A stretch of 64,000 nucleotides of DNA, from the NCBI RefSeq assembly GCF_014648415.1, contig NZ_BMRB01000002.1:1261260-1325259 (forward strand), in the 5' to 3' direction. Below the pieces are notes generated by a model. The model was not told where the DNA came from. It did not search any database and worked only from the letters and a program-made list of their open reading frames with translations. Position numbers and translations under genes: made by a program. The DNA is from Actinokineospora fastidiosa (GTDB lineage Bacteria > Actinomycetota > Actinomycetes > Mycobacteriales > Pseudonocardiaceae). Within the stretch, counting starts at the first letter, position 1. Each line of letters opens with the position of its first letter. This document shows positions 1-7,839 of the stretch, piece after piece.

Positions 1-103
1 CGTCGTCGCGGCCGAGCAGGTCCACGGCGCCGCCGCCCCTGCCGACGACGTCCGCGATGGCCTTGGCCATGGTGCCGGTGCCGATGATGCTCACGCGTGC
101 CAT
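1..103 (-). CDS. NAD(P)-binding F420-dependent-reductase-like protein (5' part only)
   Basis: Only the first 34 codons lie in the window; the rest runs off the left edge. The start ATG (complement of 101-103) opens a protein whose first residues form a Rossmann beta-alpha turn, SIIGTGTMAKAIADVV, with the G-x-G-x-x-A pattern of the NADP oxidoreductase, coenzyme-F420-dependent family (Npd/FNO-like). Such proteins move hydride between NADP and F420 or act as small dinucleotide-binding reductases. It is transcribed away from the AraC gene at 278. No catalytic region is visible, so the substrate cannot be named. Confidence 0.6.
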   Translation of the reverse strand, partial: MARVSIIGTGTMAKAIADVVGRGGGAVDLLGRDD

Positions 104-202
104 GTCGGTGCTCCTGTCGGTCGGGTGTCCGTGCACCCCCTACAAGGATGTTGAAGGTTCAACTATTCCGCAAGTGACGGGGACCACTTGTGTGGGTGGA
201 TC

Positions 203-249
203 GGTCAGGAATCGAGAAGTGCGGGTCTCGGCGGCGCGCATAGCGTGAT
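203..249 (+). promoter_or_regulatory. Promoter/operator copy 1 of the AraC-VOC pair
   Basis: GGTCAGGAATCGAGAAG (203-219) is followed by TAGCGTGAT (241-249), which contains a -10-like TAGCGT. Start of the first motif to start of the -10 box is 38 bp. The same two elements with the same spacing recur at 640-686 before the VOC gene. The first block is probably the activator site and -35 region for the AraC protein made from 278. The role is inferred. Confidence 0.6.
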
Positions 250-277
250 CGACATCATCGGCATGGAGGGAGATCAC

Positions 278-685
278 ATGTGCAACCCGCTGTGGGGACG
301 CGCCCGCGCGGAGGCGCTGCGGCAGGACGACCTCGCCCGGCTGCGCCGCGTCCGCGATCGGATCGGCCGGGAGCACGCGCGGCCGTTGGACGTCGGCGCG
401 CTCGCCCGGGACGCGGGCATGCCGCCGGGCCACCTCAGCCGTCGGTTCCGGCTCGCATACGGGCTGTCGCCGTACGCCTACCTGGTCGGGCGGCGGGTCG
501 AGCGGGCGCGGGCGCTGCTGCGGTCGGGAGAACTCGGCGTGGTCGAGGTCGGCGTCGCGGTGGGCTTCCCGACGCCGGGGGTCTTCGCCGACCGCTTCAC
601 GGAGGTGACGGGCGTGTCCCCCGTGGACTTCGCCGCACCGGTCAGGAATGAAGAAGCGTCGGCCGTCGAGCCGCGGCTAGCGTGA
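278..685 (+). CDS. AraC-family transcriptional regulator (minimal, DNA-binding domain only)
   Basis: The protein is 135 residues, almost entirely an AraC two-helix-turn-helix domain: ARDAGMPPGHLSRRFRLAYG is the first recognition region and VGVAVGFPTPGVFADRFTEV the second, with the usual V-x-P ending (GVSPVDF). There is no sensor domain, so the ligand, if any, is unknown. The start was chosen at ATG 278 because GGAGGG (265-270) sits 7 nt before it; an ATG at 263 lacks a ribosome site. The gene sits tightly before the VOC gene, and its last 45 bp carry the second copy of its own promoter motif. It probably activates both itself and the VOC gene. Confidence 0.85.
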   Translation: MCNPLWGRARAEALRQDDLARLRRVRDRIGREHARPLDVGALARDAGMPPGHLSRRFRLAYGLSPYAYLVGRRVERARALLRSGELGVVEVGVAVGFPTPGVFADRFTEVTGVSPVDFAAPVRNEEASAVEPRLA

Positions 686-686
686 T
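640..686 (+). promoter_or_regulatory. Promoter/operator copy 2, inside the 3' end of the AraC gene
   Basis: GGTCAGGAATGAAGAAG (640-656) and TAGCGTGAT (678-686) repeat the elements at 203-249 with identical 38-bp spacing. Here they lie in coding sequence for the last AraC residues. The -10 box TAGCGT ends 7 nt before ATG 691, so transcription should start at or next to the start codon and give a leaderless VOC mRNA. Confidence 0.6.
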
Positions 687-690
687 TCCC

Positions 691-1311
691 ATGGCACACA
701 TCGAATCCGTCACCATCGAGGTCGCCGACACCGCGACCGCCCGTCACTTCTACACCACCGCGTTCGGACTGGACGCGGAGATCCGCCTGCGCCCAGCGGA
801 GTCGCCGTCGAGCGGCTTCCGCGGGTTCACGCTGGCGCTGACGGTGGCCCAGCCCGCCACCGTGGACGGCTTCGTCGCGGCCGCCGTCGCCGAGGGGGCG
901 ACGGTGGTCAAGCCCGCCGCGAAGTCGCTGTGGGGCTACGGCGGGGTCGTCCAGGCGCCGGACGGGACCATCTGGAAGATCGCGACGTCGGCCAAGAAGG
1001 ACACCGGCCCGGCCACGCGGGACATCGACGCCATCGTGCTCCTGCTGGGCGTCGCCGATGTGGCGGCGACCAAGCGGTTCTACAGCGAGCGCGGCCTCAC
1101 CGCGGGCAAGAGCTTCGGGCGCATGTACGTCGAGTTCGAGACCGGCCCGATCACCCTGGCCCTGTACCGCCGCCGCGCCCTCGCCAAGACCGCGGGCGTC
1201 GCCCCCGACGGCACCGGCTCCCACCGCCTCGTGATCAACGGCGACGCGGGCCCGTGCACCGACCCGGACGGGTTCGCGTGGGTGCCCGCGTCCGTGGCCT
1301 CGACGTCCTGA
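691..1311 (+). CDS. VOC-superfamily protein (glyoxalase/dioxygenase fold), two-domain
   Basis: 206 residues forming two vicinal-oxygen-chelate repeats, about 1-100 (HIESVTIEVADTATARHFYT) and 108-200 (DIDAIVLLLGVADVAATKRF). Each starts with a beta strand and the helix typical of glyoxalase/bleomycin-resistance folds. The second half has lost the usual metal-ligand spacing, so activity is uncertain; many members bind or modify small toxic compounds. ATG 691 is preferred to an upstream ATT/ATG because a TAGCGT box ends 7 nt before it (leaderless start). It is probably controlled by the adjacent AraC regulator through the duplicated promoter motif. Confidence 0.8.
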   Translation: MAHIESVTIEVADTATARHFYTTAFGLDAEIRLRPAESPSSGFRGFTLALTVAQPATVDGFVAAAVAEGATVVKPAAKSLWGYGGVVQAPDGTIWKIATSAKKDTGPATRDIDAIVLLLGVADVAATKRFYSERGLTAGKSFGRMYVEFETGPITLALYRRRALAKTAGVAPDGTGSHRLVINGDAGPCTDPDGFAWVPASVASTS

Positions 1312-1349
1312 TAGGACTTATCTTCCACTGCCGTTCCCCTGGAGGGACC

Positions 1350-1817
1350 ATGACGACCGCGCCACCACGGACGCTCGCGGAGCGGGTGCGCGACACGCGC
1401 GCCAGGCTGGAGACCGACGTCGACCTGTGGGTCGCATCGGCGGGCCCGCCCGGCGGCGTCCACCTCATCCCGCTGTCCTTCCTGTGGGACGGGACGTCGA
1501 TCCTCATCTCGACCCCGAGGGCCTCGGTCACCGGCCGCAACCTGCTGGCCGACGGCCGGGTGCGGCTCAGCCTCGGCACGACCCGCGACGTGGTGGTCGT
1601 CGAGGGCACCGCCGAGCCGATCGCCGAACCTGACCGGGAGACCGGCGACGCGTTCGCGGCCAGGACCGGGTTCGACCCGCGCGAGCTGGCCACGCCCTAC
1701 CAGTACTTCCGCATCCACCCGCGGCGCGTGCAGGCCTGGCGGGAGGAGAACGAGCTCCGCGGCCGCCTCCTCATGCGCGACGGCCGCTGGCTGGACCGCG
1801 CGGACGCGGAATCCTGA
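1350..1817 (+). CDS. Pyridoxamine-5'-phosphate-oxidase-fold flavin/F420-binding protein
   Basis: 155 residues with the split-barrel PNPOx fold: HLIPLSFLWDGTSILISTPR, then a strand with the V-x-G-T-A turn (VVVEGTAEPI), and the end FRIHPRRVQAWRE typical of actinobacterial Rv3369-like members. These bind FMN or coenzyme F420 and reduce small substrates. GGAGGG (1341-1346) precedes ATG 1350, fixing the start; in-frame codons run upstream without a stop but belong to another gene's antisense frame. It stands alone between the VOC gene and a PLP enzyme. The substrate is unknown. Confidence 0.8.
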   Translation: MTTAPPRTLAERVRDTRARLETDVDLWVASAGPPGGVHLIPLSFLWDGTSILISTPRASVTGRNLLADGRVRLSLGTTRDVVVVEGTAEPIAEPDRETGDAFAARTGFDPRELATPYQYFRIHPRRVQAWREENELRGRLLMRDGRWLDRADAES

Positions 1818-1986
1818 CCCACCGGACGCTTGCCTGCTGCCCCACGCACCCCAGGCCGCGAACCCACCCGGCGCCACCGGGAAGGGCCGACGGCGCCCGG
1901 GACAGCCGGTCGGCTGCTGCGCGGGGGCGGTCGCGGGTACGGTCGGGGTCAGCTGGCCGAAGCCGTCGGCCGTCGAGGAGGCGTCG

Positions 1987-3018
1987 GTGGTTGATCTGTC
2001 TCGGTTCGCCCGGGTCGGGTTGGGGAGTTGGCCTACTCCGCTGGAGGAGTGCCCTCGGCTGTCCGAGGCGCTCGGCGGGCCCCGGGTGCTCGTCAAGCGG
2101 GATGACGTGAACGGGCTCGGCGTCGGCGGGAACAAGCTGCGCAAGCTGGAGTTCCTGCTGGGCGCGGCACTCGCCGAGGGCGTCGACACCGTGATCACCT
2201 CCGGCGGGATGCAGACCAACCACGGTCGGCAGACGGCCGCCGCCTGCGCGCGGCTCGGGTTGCGGTGCGAGTTGGTGCTGACGAGGCGCGTCACCAGCCT
2301 GGTCGAGTCGGGGGCGCGGGTTGCGCCCCGGGACGACGAGGCGTACGAGCGATCGGGCAACGTCGCGCTGGACCTGCTCTACGGCGCGCGGCTGCACGTG
2401 TGCGACACCGACGCCGAGGCGGAGGCCATCCATCGACGGCTCGCCGAGGAGGCGGCGGCGGAGGGGCGCAAGGCCGTCACGCTCCCGGTCGGCGGGTCCA
2501 ACGCCGTCGGCGCGCTCGGCTACGTAGCCGCCGCCGCGGAGTTGCGGGACCAGCTGAGCGAGGTGGACCGGATCGTGTGCGCGATCGGCAGCGCGGGCAC
2601 GGTCGCCGGGCTCGCGCTCGGCGCGGCGCTGCTGGACTGGCCCGTCACCGTCGACGCCGCGTCGGTCTCCGGCCCGATCGAGCGCCACACGGCCGACATC
2701 GACCGCCTGACGGCCGAGGCGTCCGCGCTGCTCGGCGTCCCCGCCCCGAGCATGGCGCACGTCCGGGTGACCGACCACGCCCTCGGCCCCGGCTACGGCG
2801 TCCCGACCCCGGCGGTCTGGGACGCGATCCGCCTGTTCGGCCGCACCGAGGGCATCACGCTCGACCCGGTCTACACCGGCAAGGCCGCCGCCACCCTCAT
2901 CGACTCCGTCCGCACCGGCGGGATCCCCGCCACCGACACCGTCGTCTTCCTCCACACCGGCGGCCTCCCCGGCCTCTACGGCTACGCCCCGGACCTGATC
3001 AAGGAAGCCGAGGCCTGA
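1987..3018 (+). CDS. PLP-dependent D-cysteine desulfhydrase / ACC-deaminase family enzyme
   Basis: 343 residues of the tryptophan-synthase-beta (fold type II) PLP family. The PLP lysine lies in GVGGNKLRKLEFLL (around residues 44-58), followed by TSGGMQTNHGRQTAAACARLG, the substrate loop of D-cysteine desulfhydrase/ACC deaminase. The phosphate-binding run VGGSNAVGALGYVAAA is present, and the C-terminus has HTGGLPGLYGY. The expected reaction is beta-elimination of D-cysteine (or a related amino acid) to pyruvate, ammonia and sulfide. GTG 1987 is preceded by GAGGAGG (1975-1981). Family members cannot be told apart by sequence alone, so ACC deaminase or D-serine activity remains possible. Confidence 0.85.
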   Translation: MVDLSRFARVGLGSWPTPLEECPRLSEALGGPRVLVKRDDVNGLGVGGNKLRKLEFLLGAALAEGVDTVITSGGMQTNHGRQTAAACARLGLRCELVLTRRVTSLVESGARVAPRDDEAYERSGNVALDLLYGARLHVCDTDAEAEAIHRRLAEEAAAEGRKAVTLPVGGSNAVGALGYVAAAAELRDQLSEVDRIVCAIGSAGTVAGLALGAALLDWPVTVDAASVSGPIERHTADIDRLTAEASALLGVPAPSMAHVRVTDHALGPGYGVPTPAVWDAIRLFGRTEGITLDPVYTGKAAATLIDSVRTGGIPATDTVVFLHTGGLPGLYGYAPDLIKEAEA

Positions 3019-3039
3019 CCGTCCTGTCGCGGTGTGGCG

Positions 3040-4542
3040 TCAGCGGCCTGCCCAGAAGTCCAGTCGGTGCTCCGCCCGGTAGTCGACGCCCGTGACCGCG
3101 CCCGGGGCCAGCTGCTGGACGTGCTCGCCGTCGGCGAACGGCGGCCAGGCAGGCAGGCCCTCGCCGTTGGGGTCGCCGGTGCTGGCGAACGTCGTCCAGT
3201 AGCGGATCATGAGATCGGATAGTCCTTTGTGGTCACCGGTCAGGTCCTCATCGCGGAACAGGTAGCCGATGTCGCTGCTGTGGGTCGCGCCCTGCGGCGT
3301 CGCCCCCTCGTCGGCGAACTCGAAGGCGTGGACGGGGGTGTGGCGGGCGAGGAGTTCGTGCTGGCGGAACGTCGGCCGCGCCCACACCCGGTCGGTGAGC
3401 ACCTGCGCCCACGCCAGGCTCGCGCTGGGGTAGGCGCTGAGCGGGTACTCGCGGACGATCTCGTCGGCGTCGTCGCCGAAGGCGGCCGCCAGGAGCCTCG
3501 GGTAGTCCGCCGCGGCGACCGGGCCGCGGAAGATGTCCACGATCCCGCGGTGCTCGTGCCGCGCGTTGCCCGCGAGCACGGGCACGCGGGCGAAGTCGCC
3601 GTCGGCGAGGGCGTCGGCGGGCAACCGCGGCAGGTCGTCGCCGCCGTAGCCGTACGGCTGGAAGATGTTCATCACCTGCGGGTGGTCGAGCAGCGTCTCG
3701 GCGGGCAGGCCGCGCAGGCACGCGAGGTCGGCGCACCCCAGCTCCGCGGCGACGGCCTGGCCGATCCCGGCGATCTCGGCCTGGTCCCGCCACGCCAGCC
3801 ACGGCAGCGCCTCCAGCCCGGGGTACCACGCCTCCGCGGGCAGGTCGATGAGCGCGAACCCGCTGTGCATGACCGCCTTGTCGAACAACCCGCGCGACGC
3901 GGGCGACACCAGGTGGGCGGCCACCGAGGAGGCGCCGTACGACACCCCGAACAGCGTGATGTTGCCCGGATCCCCGCCGAAGGCGGCGGCGTTGCGGCGC
4001 ACCCAGTCCAGCGCGGCCCGCTGGTCGGCGAGGCCGAACGCGCCCGAGCCGGGCAGGCCGGGGTAGCCGAACCCGCCGAAGACGCCCAGCCGGTAGTTGA
4101 TCGTCACCACCACGACGTCGCCCTGCGTCGCCAGGGCGCGCGCGTCGAAGTGGTGGCCCGCGCCCACCGAGCCGTCGCCGTGCACCCACACCATGACCGG
4201 CCGCGCGCCTTGCGTGGACGGCGTGGTGACGTTGAGGAACAGGCAGTCCTCATCGGTGGACCGGTCGTCCGAATAGGACGTCCCGATCTGGGGGCACGGG
4301 CTGCCCGGCGCGGTGGCGTCCCGCACCCCCGTCCACCGCTCGGCCCGCGCGGGCGCCGCCCACCGCCGCTCCCCCACGGGCGGCGCCGCGTACGGGATCC
4401 CCTGGAAGACGGTGTGATCACCGTGCACGACGCCGCGCACGTCCCCGCTGTCCGTGCTGGCGACGCCGTCCCTGCCGTCCGCTCCCCCGCATGACGTGAG
4501 CAGCAACGCGGCCCCCATCAGCGCCCATGTCCTCCGGCCCAT
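3040..4542 (-). CDS. Secreted carboxylesterase type B (lipoprotein)
   Basis: 500 residues. The N-terminus is a lipoprotein signal with lipobox LLTSC (Cys about residue 18), so the enzyme is probably anchored outside the membrane. The alpha/beta-hydrolase core follows the type-B carboxylesterase plan: FQGIPYAAPPVGERRW, the EDCLFLNV motif, the nucleophile elbow LFGVSYGAS (Ser201; the family usually has ESAG) and the catalytic histidine in ATHSSDIGYLF. ATG 4542 has a purine-rich GGGGGA upstream and gives the signal peptide directly. The TetR gene's 3' end overlaps this start by 25 nt, so the two are co-transcribed and the TetR likely controls the esterase. The natural ester substrate is unknown. 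Confidence 0.9.
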   Translation of the reverse strand: MGRRTWALMGAALLLTSCGGADGRDGVASTDSGDVRGVVHGDHTVFQGIPYAAPPVGERRWAAPARAERWTGVRDATAPGSPCPQIGTSYSDDRSTDEDCLFLNVTTPSTQGARPVMVWVHGDGSVGAGHHFDARALATQGDVVVVTINYRLGVFGGFGYPGLPGSGAFGLADQRAALDWVRRNAAAFGGDPGNITLFGVSYGASSVAAHLVSPASRGLFDKAVMHSGFALIDLPAEAWYPGLEALPWLAWRDQAEIAGIGQAVAAELGCADLACLRGLPAETLLDHPQVMNIFQPYGYGGDDLPRLPADALADGDFARVPVLAGNARHEHRGIVDIFRGPVAAADYPRLLAAAFGDDADEIVREYPLSAYPSASLAWAQVLTDRVWARPTFRQHELLARHTPVHAFEFADEGATPQGATHSSDIGYLFRDEDLTGDHKGLSDLMIRYWTTFASTGDPNGEGLPAWPPFADGEHVQQLAPGAVTGVDYRAEHRLDFWAGR

Positions 4543-5123
4543 GTCCCCGTCCCCCTTGTCGTGGCGAGCTCGACCATGGTGACCAGCTCGCGTTCGCAGC
4601 GATCGAGATCGATCTCCGCGCGATTCCCCAGCCGGGCCAGCACGCCGTCGCGCAGCGCCATGACGAACACCGCCATGGTGTCGGCGTCGAAGTCCCGGAA
4701 CTCCCCGGCGCGCTGCCCTTCCCGCAGCAGGTCGGCCATCTTGCGGTGGTCGCCGTCCCCCGCGGTCGCGGCGGAGGCGTGCGCACGCACCTCGTGCAGG
4801 GCGATGGCGTGGTTGCGGTGCTCGGCCATGAAGCGCACGTTGGCCGTGAGGAACGCCCGCAACTCCTCCGCCGCTCCCGTCCCCCGGTCCATGCGCTCCA
4901 GGACGAACCCCGCGAACACGTGCGTGACCTCGGCGTACACGGCGTCGACCAGTTCCTGCTTGCCCTTGAAGTGGTACGAGATCAACCCGGTGCTGCTGAG
5001 CCCGGCCACCGCCGCGATCCGCTTGAACGAGGCCGCCGCGTACCCGCCCTCGGCCAGCACCTCGACCGCCGCGGCCACGATCTGCGCCCGCCGGGCCTGC
5101 TCGGTCACCGACTTTGCTCGCAC
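4518..5123 (-). CDS. TetR-family transcriptional repressor
   Basis: 201 residues. The N-terminal TetR helix-turn-helix spans about residues 8-55 (RRAQIVAAAVEVLAEGGYAA, then IAAVAGLSSTGLISYHFKGK), followed by an all-helical ligand domain. The GTG at 5121-5123 was chosen as start because a -10 box TAGAAT (complement of 5130-5135) ends exactly 6 nt before it, predicting a leaderless mRNA; an in-frame TTG two codons upstream would lie in the promoter. A perfect palindrome covers this start, so the protein probably represses itself and the downstream esterase. Confidence 0.85.
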   Translation of the reverse strand: MRAKSVTEQARRAQIVAAAVEVLAEGGYAAASFKRIAAVAGLSSTGLISYHFKGKQELVDAVYAEVTHVFAGFVLERMDRGTGAAEELRAFLTANVRFMAEHRNHAIALHEVRAHASAATAGDGDHRKMADLLREGQRAGEFRDFDADTMAVFVMALRDGVLARLGNRAEIDLDRCERELVTMVELATTRGTGTWAGGHGR

Positions 5124-5150
5124 GAGCAAATTCTAGCACGTGCGAGCAAA
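5113..5150. promoter_or_regulatory. TetR operator and promoter region
   Basis: The perfect 18-bp palindrome TTTGCTCGCACGAGCAAA (5113-5130) overlaps the TetR start codon. A second, imperfect copy lies at 5133-5150 with the half-site CGAGCAAA at 5143-5150. The -10 box TAGAAT sits between them on the minus strand. The site may also act on the divergent LysR gene at 5250. Confidence 0.7.
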
Positions 5151-5249
5151 GTCCGGCCGGGGACCACCCGATGGCCCTTGATGGCCCCTCCCGGTTCCGA
5201 GATCCTTGACCGTCGAGAGGCATCCGACCCGAGCCGGAGGCGCCCCGTC

Positions 5250-6221
5250 GTGGACATCGAGTTTCGGCACCTGCGGCTGGTGGTCGAACTCGCTGACGCC
5301 GGGAGCACGGCGCGGGCCGCGGCGCGGCTGGGGATGGCCCAGGCCGCGCTCGCGGCGCAGCTCGGCCGGATCGAGGCGCGGCTGGGCGGGCAGCTGTTCC
5401 GGCACGACGCCCCGGGCGTGGCGCTGACGGAGTTCGGCGAGGTCGTCGTGGCCAAGGCGCGGTTGATCCTGAGCGACGCGCGGGAGTTGCGCGGGTTCCA
5501 CCCCGACCGGCCGCGGCCGGAGCGCGCGCCGCCTCGGCTGCGGCTGGCGTCCTACCCCAGCTCGCCGCTGACGGCCCTGGCGCGCGGCGTCCGCGCCCTG
5601 CGGCCGGACACCGGGATCACCGCCAGCACCGAGATCTCCTGCGGGCGCATGGTCGACCTCCTCGCGGCGGGCGAGCTCGACGTCGTCCTGCTCAGGGAGA
5701 TCATCGGCAACCCGCTGCCGCTCCCCCGCGGCGTGCGGACCAGGGTCCTGCTGCCCACCGACCCGCCGTTCATCGGCCTTCCCGCCGACCACCCGCTCGC
5801 CGACCTGCCGGAAGTCCCGCTGGCCGCACTCGCCGACGCGGAGTGGATACTCTCGGCCGACCCGGACGACCCCCTCATCCCGGCCTTCCTGGCCTGCTGC
5901 GCGCGGCACGGCTTCACCCCCGACGTCACGGCCCGCGCGGGCGACAGCGGGCACATGGCCGAGTTCGTCGCGGCGGGCAACGGCGCCTGTCTCGTCGCCG
6001 CCTCGTCGACCCCGAGCCCGGGCGTGGTCATCCGCGCGTTGACGGGCGCGGAAGGCATCCATCGCCGCTGGCTGCTCGCGTGGCGGCCCGGCCGAGGGGC
6101 CGACGACCTCATCGACGCGATCCACCAGCTGGCGATCACCGCCTTCCGCGACTGCTATCGGCAATGCGAACACGCGCGCTCGTGGTTCGCCGCGCACCCC
6201 GGGGTGTTCCCCGAGTTCTGA
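5250..6221 (+). CDS. LysR-family transcriptional regulator
   Basis: 323 residues. The N-terminal winged helix-turn-helix is clear (FRHLRLVVELADAGSTARAA, then AALAAQLGRIEARLGGQLF). It is followed by a periplasmic-binding-type effector domain from about residue 90 (LRLASYPSSPLTALARGV). GTG 5250 follows GGAG at 5236-5240. It is divergent from the TetR/esterase unit with about 125 bp between them, and its 3' end meets the LLM oxidoreductase gene tail to tail, so its target is uncertain. Confidence 0.85.
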   Translation: MDIEFRHLRLVVELADAGSTARAAARLGMAQAALAAQLGRIEARLGGQLFRHDAPGVALTEFGEVVVAKARLILSDARELRGFHPDRPRPERAPPRLRLASYPSSPLTALARGVRALRPDTGITASTEISCGRMVDLLAAGELDVVLLREIIGNPLPLPRGVRTRVLLPTDPPFIGLPADHPLADLPEVPLAALADAEWILSADPDDPLIPAFLACCARHGFTPDVTARAGDSGHMAEFVAAGNGACLVAASSTPSPGVVIRALTGAEGIHRRWLLAWRPGRGADDLIDAIHQLAITAFRDCYRQCEHARSWFAAHPGVFPEF

Positions 6222-6222
6222 C

Positions 6223-7131
6223 TCAACCCGCCGCGATCGCCGCCCGGACCGCGGGGGCGATCTCGTTCGCCCAGCGGCCGAGCGAGGCGCGGTCCTGCGT
6301 GCCGCCGGTGGGCGAGAACAGGATGAAGCCCGACGCGCCGTGGTCCAGGACGGCGCCGGTCAGCTCGTCGACCCACTGCTCGACCGAGCCGCCGATCCAG
6401 CGGCCGTCCGCGTCGCGGGTGGCGGCCAGCGGCCGGTCGGTGATGCGGCCGGGCAGGTTGTAGACGGTGCGGACGTCGCGGGGGTCGCGGCCCGCGGCCG
6501 CAGCGGCGGCGTCGATGACCGGCCGGGACGTGCGGTACCGCTCGCTGAGCCAGTCGGCGGCGTGGCCGGGGATCCAGCCGTCGGCCACCCGGCCGGTGGC
6601 GGCCAGCGACTTCGGCCCGTTCGACCCGGTCCACACCGGCGGCGCGGCGACGGGAGCGGGATCGATGCCGTCCACCTGGTAGTGGTTCCCCCGGTGGGTG
6701 ACGGGCGGGCCGCCGCCGGAGAGCTTGCGCACCAGGACGATCGCCTCCTCGAAGGCGTCCACCGCGGCGCCGGGCGAGAGCCGGGGCACGCCCATGGCGG
6801 TGATCCGGTCCCACAGCCCGCCCGCGCCCATCCCGAGGACGATCCGGCCGCCGGACAGCGCCGACAGCGAGGTCACCATCCGCGCGAGCATGGGAGCGGG
6901 CCGGGTCGGCAGGTTGGTGACGTTCACGAAGCCGGAGATGCGGCTGGTGCCGCCGAGCAGGAACCCGATGGCGGCGTAGGCGTCGAGCCGGTCGCCGAAG
7001 TACGGGTGGTCCGACAGCGACACGACGTCCAACCCGTCGCGGTCGGCCTGCCGCGCCATGGCCAGCAGCTCCGCCCCGCCGTCGACGCCGCTGTGCGCGC
7101 CGAAGCCGAAGACGACGTCCGGTACCGACAT
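6223..7131 (-). CDS. LLM-class (luciferase-like) F420-dependent oxidoreductase
   Basis: 302 residues of the luciferase-like monooxygenase fold: LAMARQADRDGLDVVSLSDH near the N-terminus, a middle SGGRIVLGMGAGGLWDRI and WTGSNGPKSLAATGRVADGW, the motif pattern of F420-using actinobacterial reductases (TIGR03-type, Mer/Fgd relatives). ATG 7131 was chosen because GAGGG lies 5-9 nt upstream; ATG 7149 is possible but has no ribosome site. The promoter between this gene and the MarR gene carries two palindromic MarR sites, so it is probably the main MarR target. The substrate is not predictable; quinone or xenobiotic reduction is plausible. Confidence 0.85.
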   Translation of the reverse strand: MSVPDVVFGFGAHSGVDGGAELLAMARQADRDGLDVVSLSDHPYFGDRLDAYAAIGFLLGGTSRISGFVNVTNLPTRPAPMLARMVTSLSALSGGRIVLGMGAGGLWDRITAMGVPRLSPGAAVDAFEEAIVLVRKLSGGGPPVTHRGNHYQVDGIDPAPVAAPPVWTGSNGPKSLAATGRVADGWIPGHAADWLSERYRTSRPVIDAAAAAAGRDPRDVRTVYNLPGRITDRPLAATRDADGRWIGGSVEQWVDELTGAVLDHGASGFILFSPTGGTQDRASLGRWANEIAPAVRAAIAAG

Positions 7132-7150
7132 AGCCCTCACACCTTTCATC

Positions 7151-7193
7151 GAAGTTCGTACTGCGAACCATATTGGTTCGTAGTACGAACTTC
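7151..7193. promoter_or_regulatory. Double MarR operator over the LLM oxidoreductase promoter
   Basis: Two 13-bp palindromes, TTCGTACTGCGAA (7155-7167) and TTCGTAGTACGAA (7177-7189), have centres 22 bp apart (two helical turns). Together they form a 43-bp near-perfect palindrome with one mismatch. The minus-strand -10 candidate TATGGT (complement of 7167-7172) lies inside, so binding would block transcription. A third copy lies before the MarR gene. Confidence 0.75.
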
Positions 7194-7213
7194 ATGGCAG
7201 TGTGGCGGGCGTC

Positions 7214-7675
7214 TCAGCGGGTGTCCGGCTCCCCGAAGACCTCGGGCACCGCGTTGTCCATCACGACCCGGCCGAGCAACGCCGCGAGCGTCTCGCGCTC
7301 GGCGTCGTCGAGCCGCGCGGGGAGGGCGTCGACCCGGCGGCAGGTCTCGGCGTAGAACCCCTCGGCGAGCGCGGCGCCGCGCCGGGTGAGCGCGACCCGC
7401 ACCGCCCGCAGATCCTCGGGGTCGGGTTCGCGGCGCACCAGCCCGTTGCGCTCGGTGCGGTCCACCAGCCCGGTGAGGCTCGACTTGGCCAGGCCGAGGG
7501 TCGCGCCCAACTCGCCCATGCCGTACGGACGCGCCATCAGCACACACAGCAACTGCCCCTGCTGCGCCGTGAGCCCGTGCTCCCGAGCCGACTCGGCGTA
7601 GACGGCGTTCACCAGGAACGCCGACCGCACGAGCGCGGCCACGACCCCGATCCGCTCGTCACCCTGCTTGCCCAT
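7214..7675 (-). CDS. MarR-family transcriptional regulator
   Basis: 153 residues. The winged helix core is GLTAQQGQLLCVLMARPYGM, the recognition helix LGLAKSSLTGLVDRTERNGL, and the wing RREPDPEDLRAVRVALTRRG contains the typical D-x-R. ATG 7675 was chosen because TATCCT ends 6 nt before it on the minus strand, predicting a leaderless message; a longer N-terminus would pass through the operator. It lies just upstream of the LLM oxidoreductase on the same strand with an 82-bp gap holding the double operator. It probably represses both genes and responds to a phenolic or quinone-like ligand, the latter being inference. Confidence 0.88.
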   Translation of the reverse strand: MGKQGDERIGVVAALVRSAFLVNAVYAESAREHGLTAQQGQLLCVLMARPYGMGELGATLGLAKSSLTGLVDRTERNGLVRREPDPEDLRAVRVALTRRGAALAEGFYAETCRRVDALPARLDDAERETLAALLGRVVMDNAVPEVFGEPDTR

Positions 7676-7695
7676 TCGGGCAGGATAGCGCTTAA

Positions 7696-7708
7696 TTCGT
7701 GGCACGAA
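7696..7708. promoter_or_regulatory. MarR autoregulatory operator
   Basis: TTCGTGGCACGAA is a perfect 13-bp palindrome with a single central base, the same plan as the two sites at 7155-7189. It lies about 10 bp upstream of the -10 box TATCCT (complement of 7682-7687) of the MarR gene. Confidence 0.65.
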
Positions 7709-7839
7709 CTAAGCGTCCGCATCGGCGCGGTCTACGCGCTGGACCGGATCGTGACCAACGCTCCCGCCGACCGCGACACCATCCAGTTCATCCTCTGCGC
7801 CTACCGGCCGGACTGGACGGTTCACCGGGGCGGGAACGG

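Noticed and set aside
3229..4494. Open + strand frame opposite the carboxylesterase
   Set aside because: The minus strand has a lipoprotein signal and complete esterase motifs; the + frame has none and looks like antisense composition.
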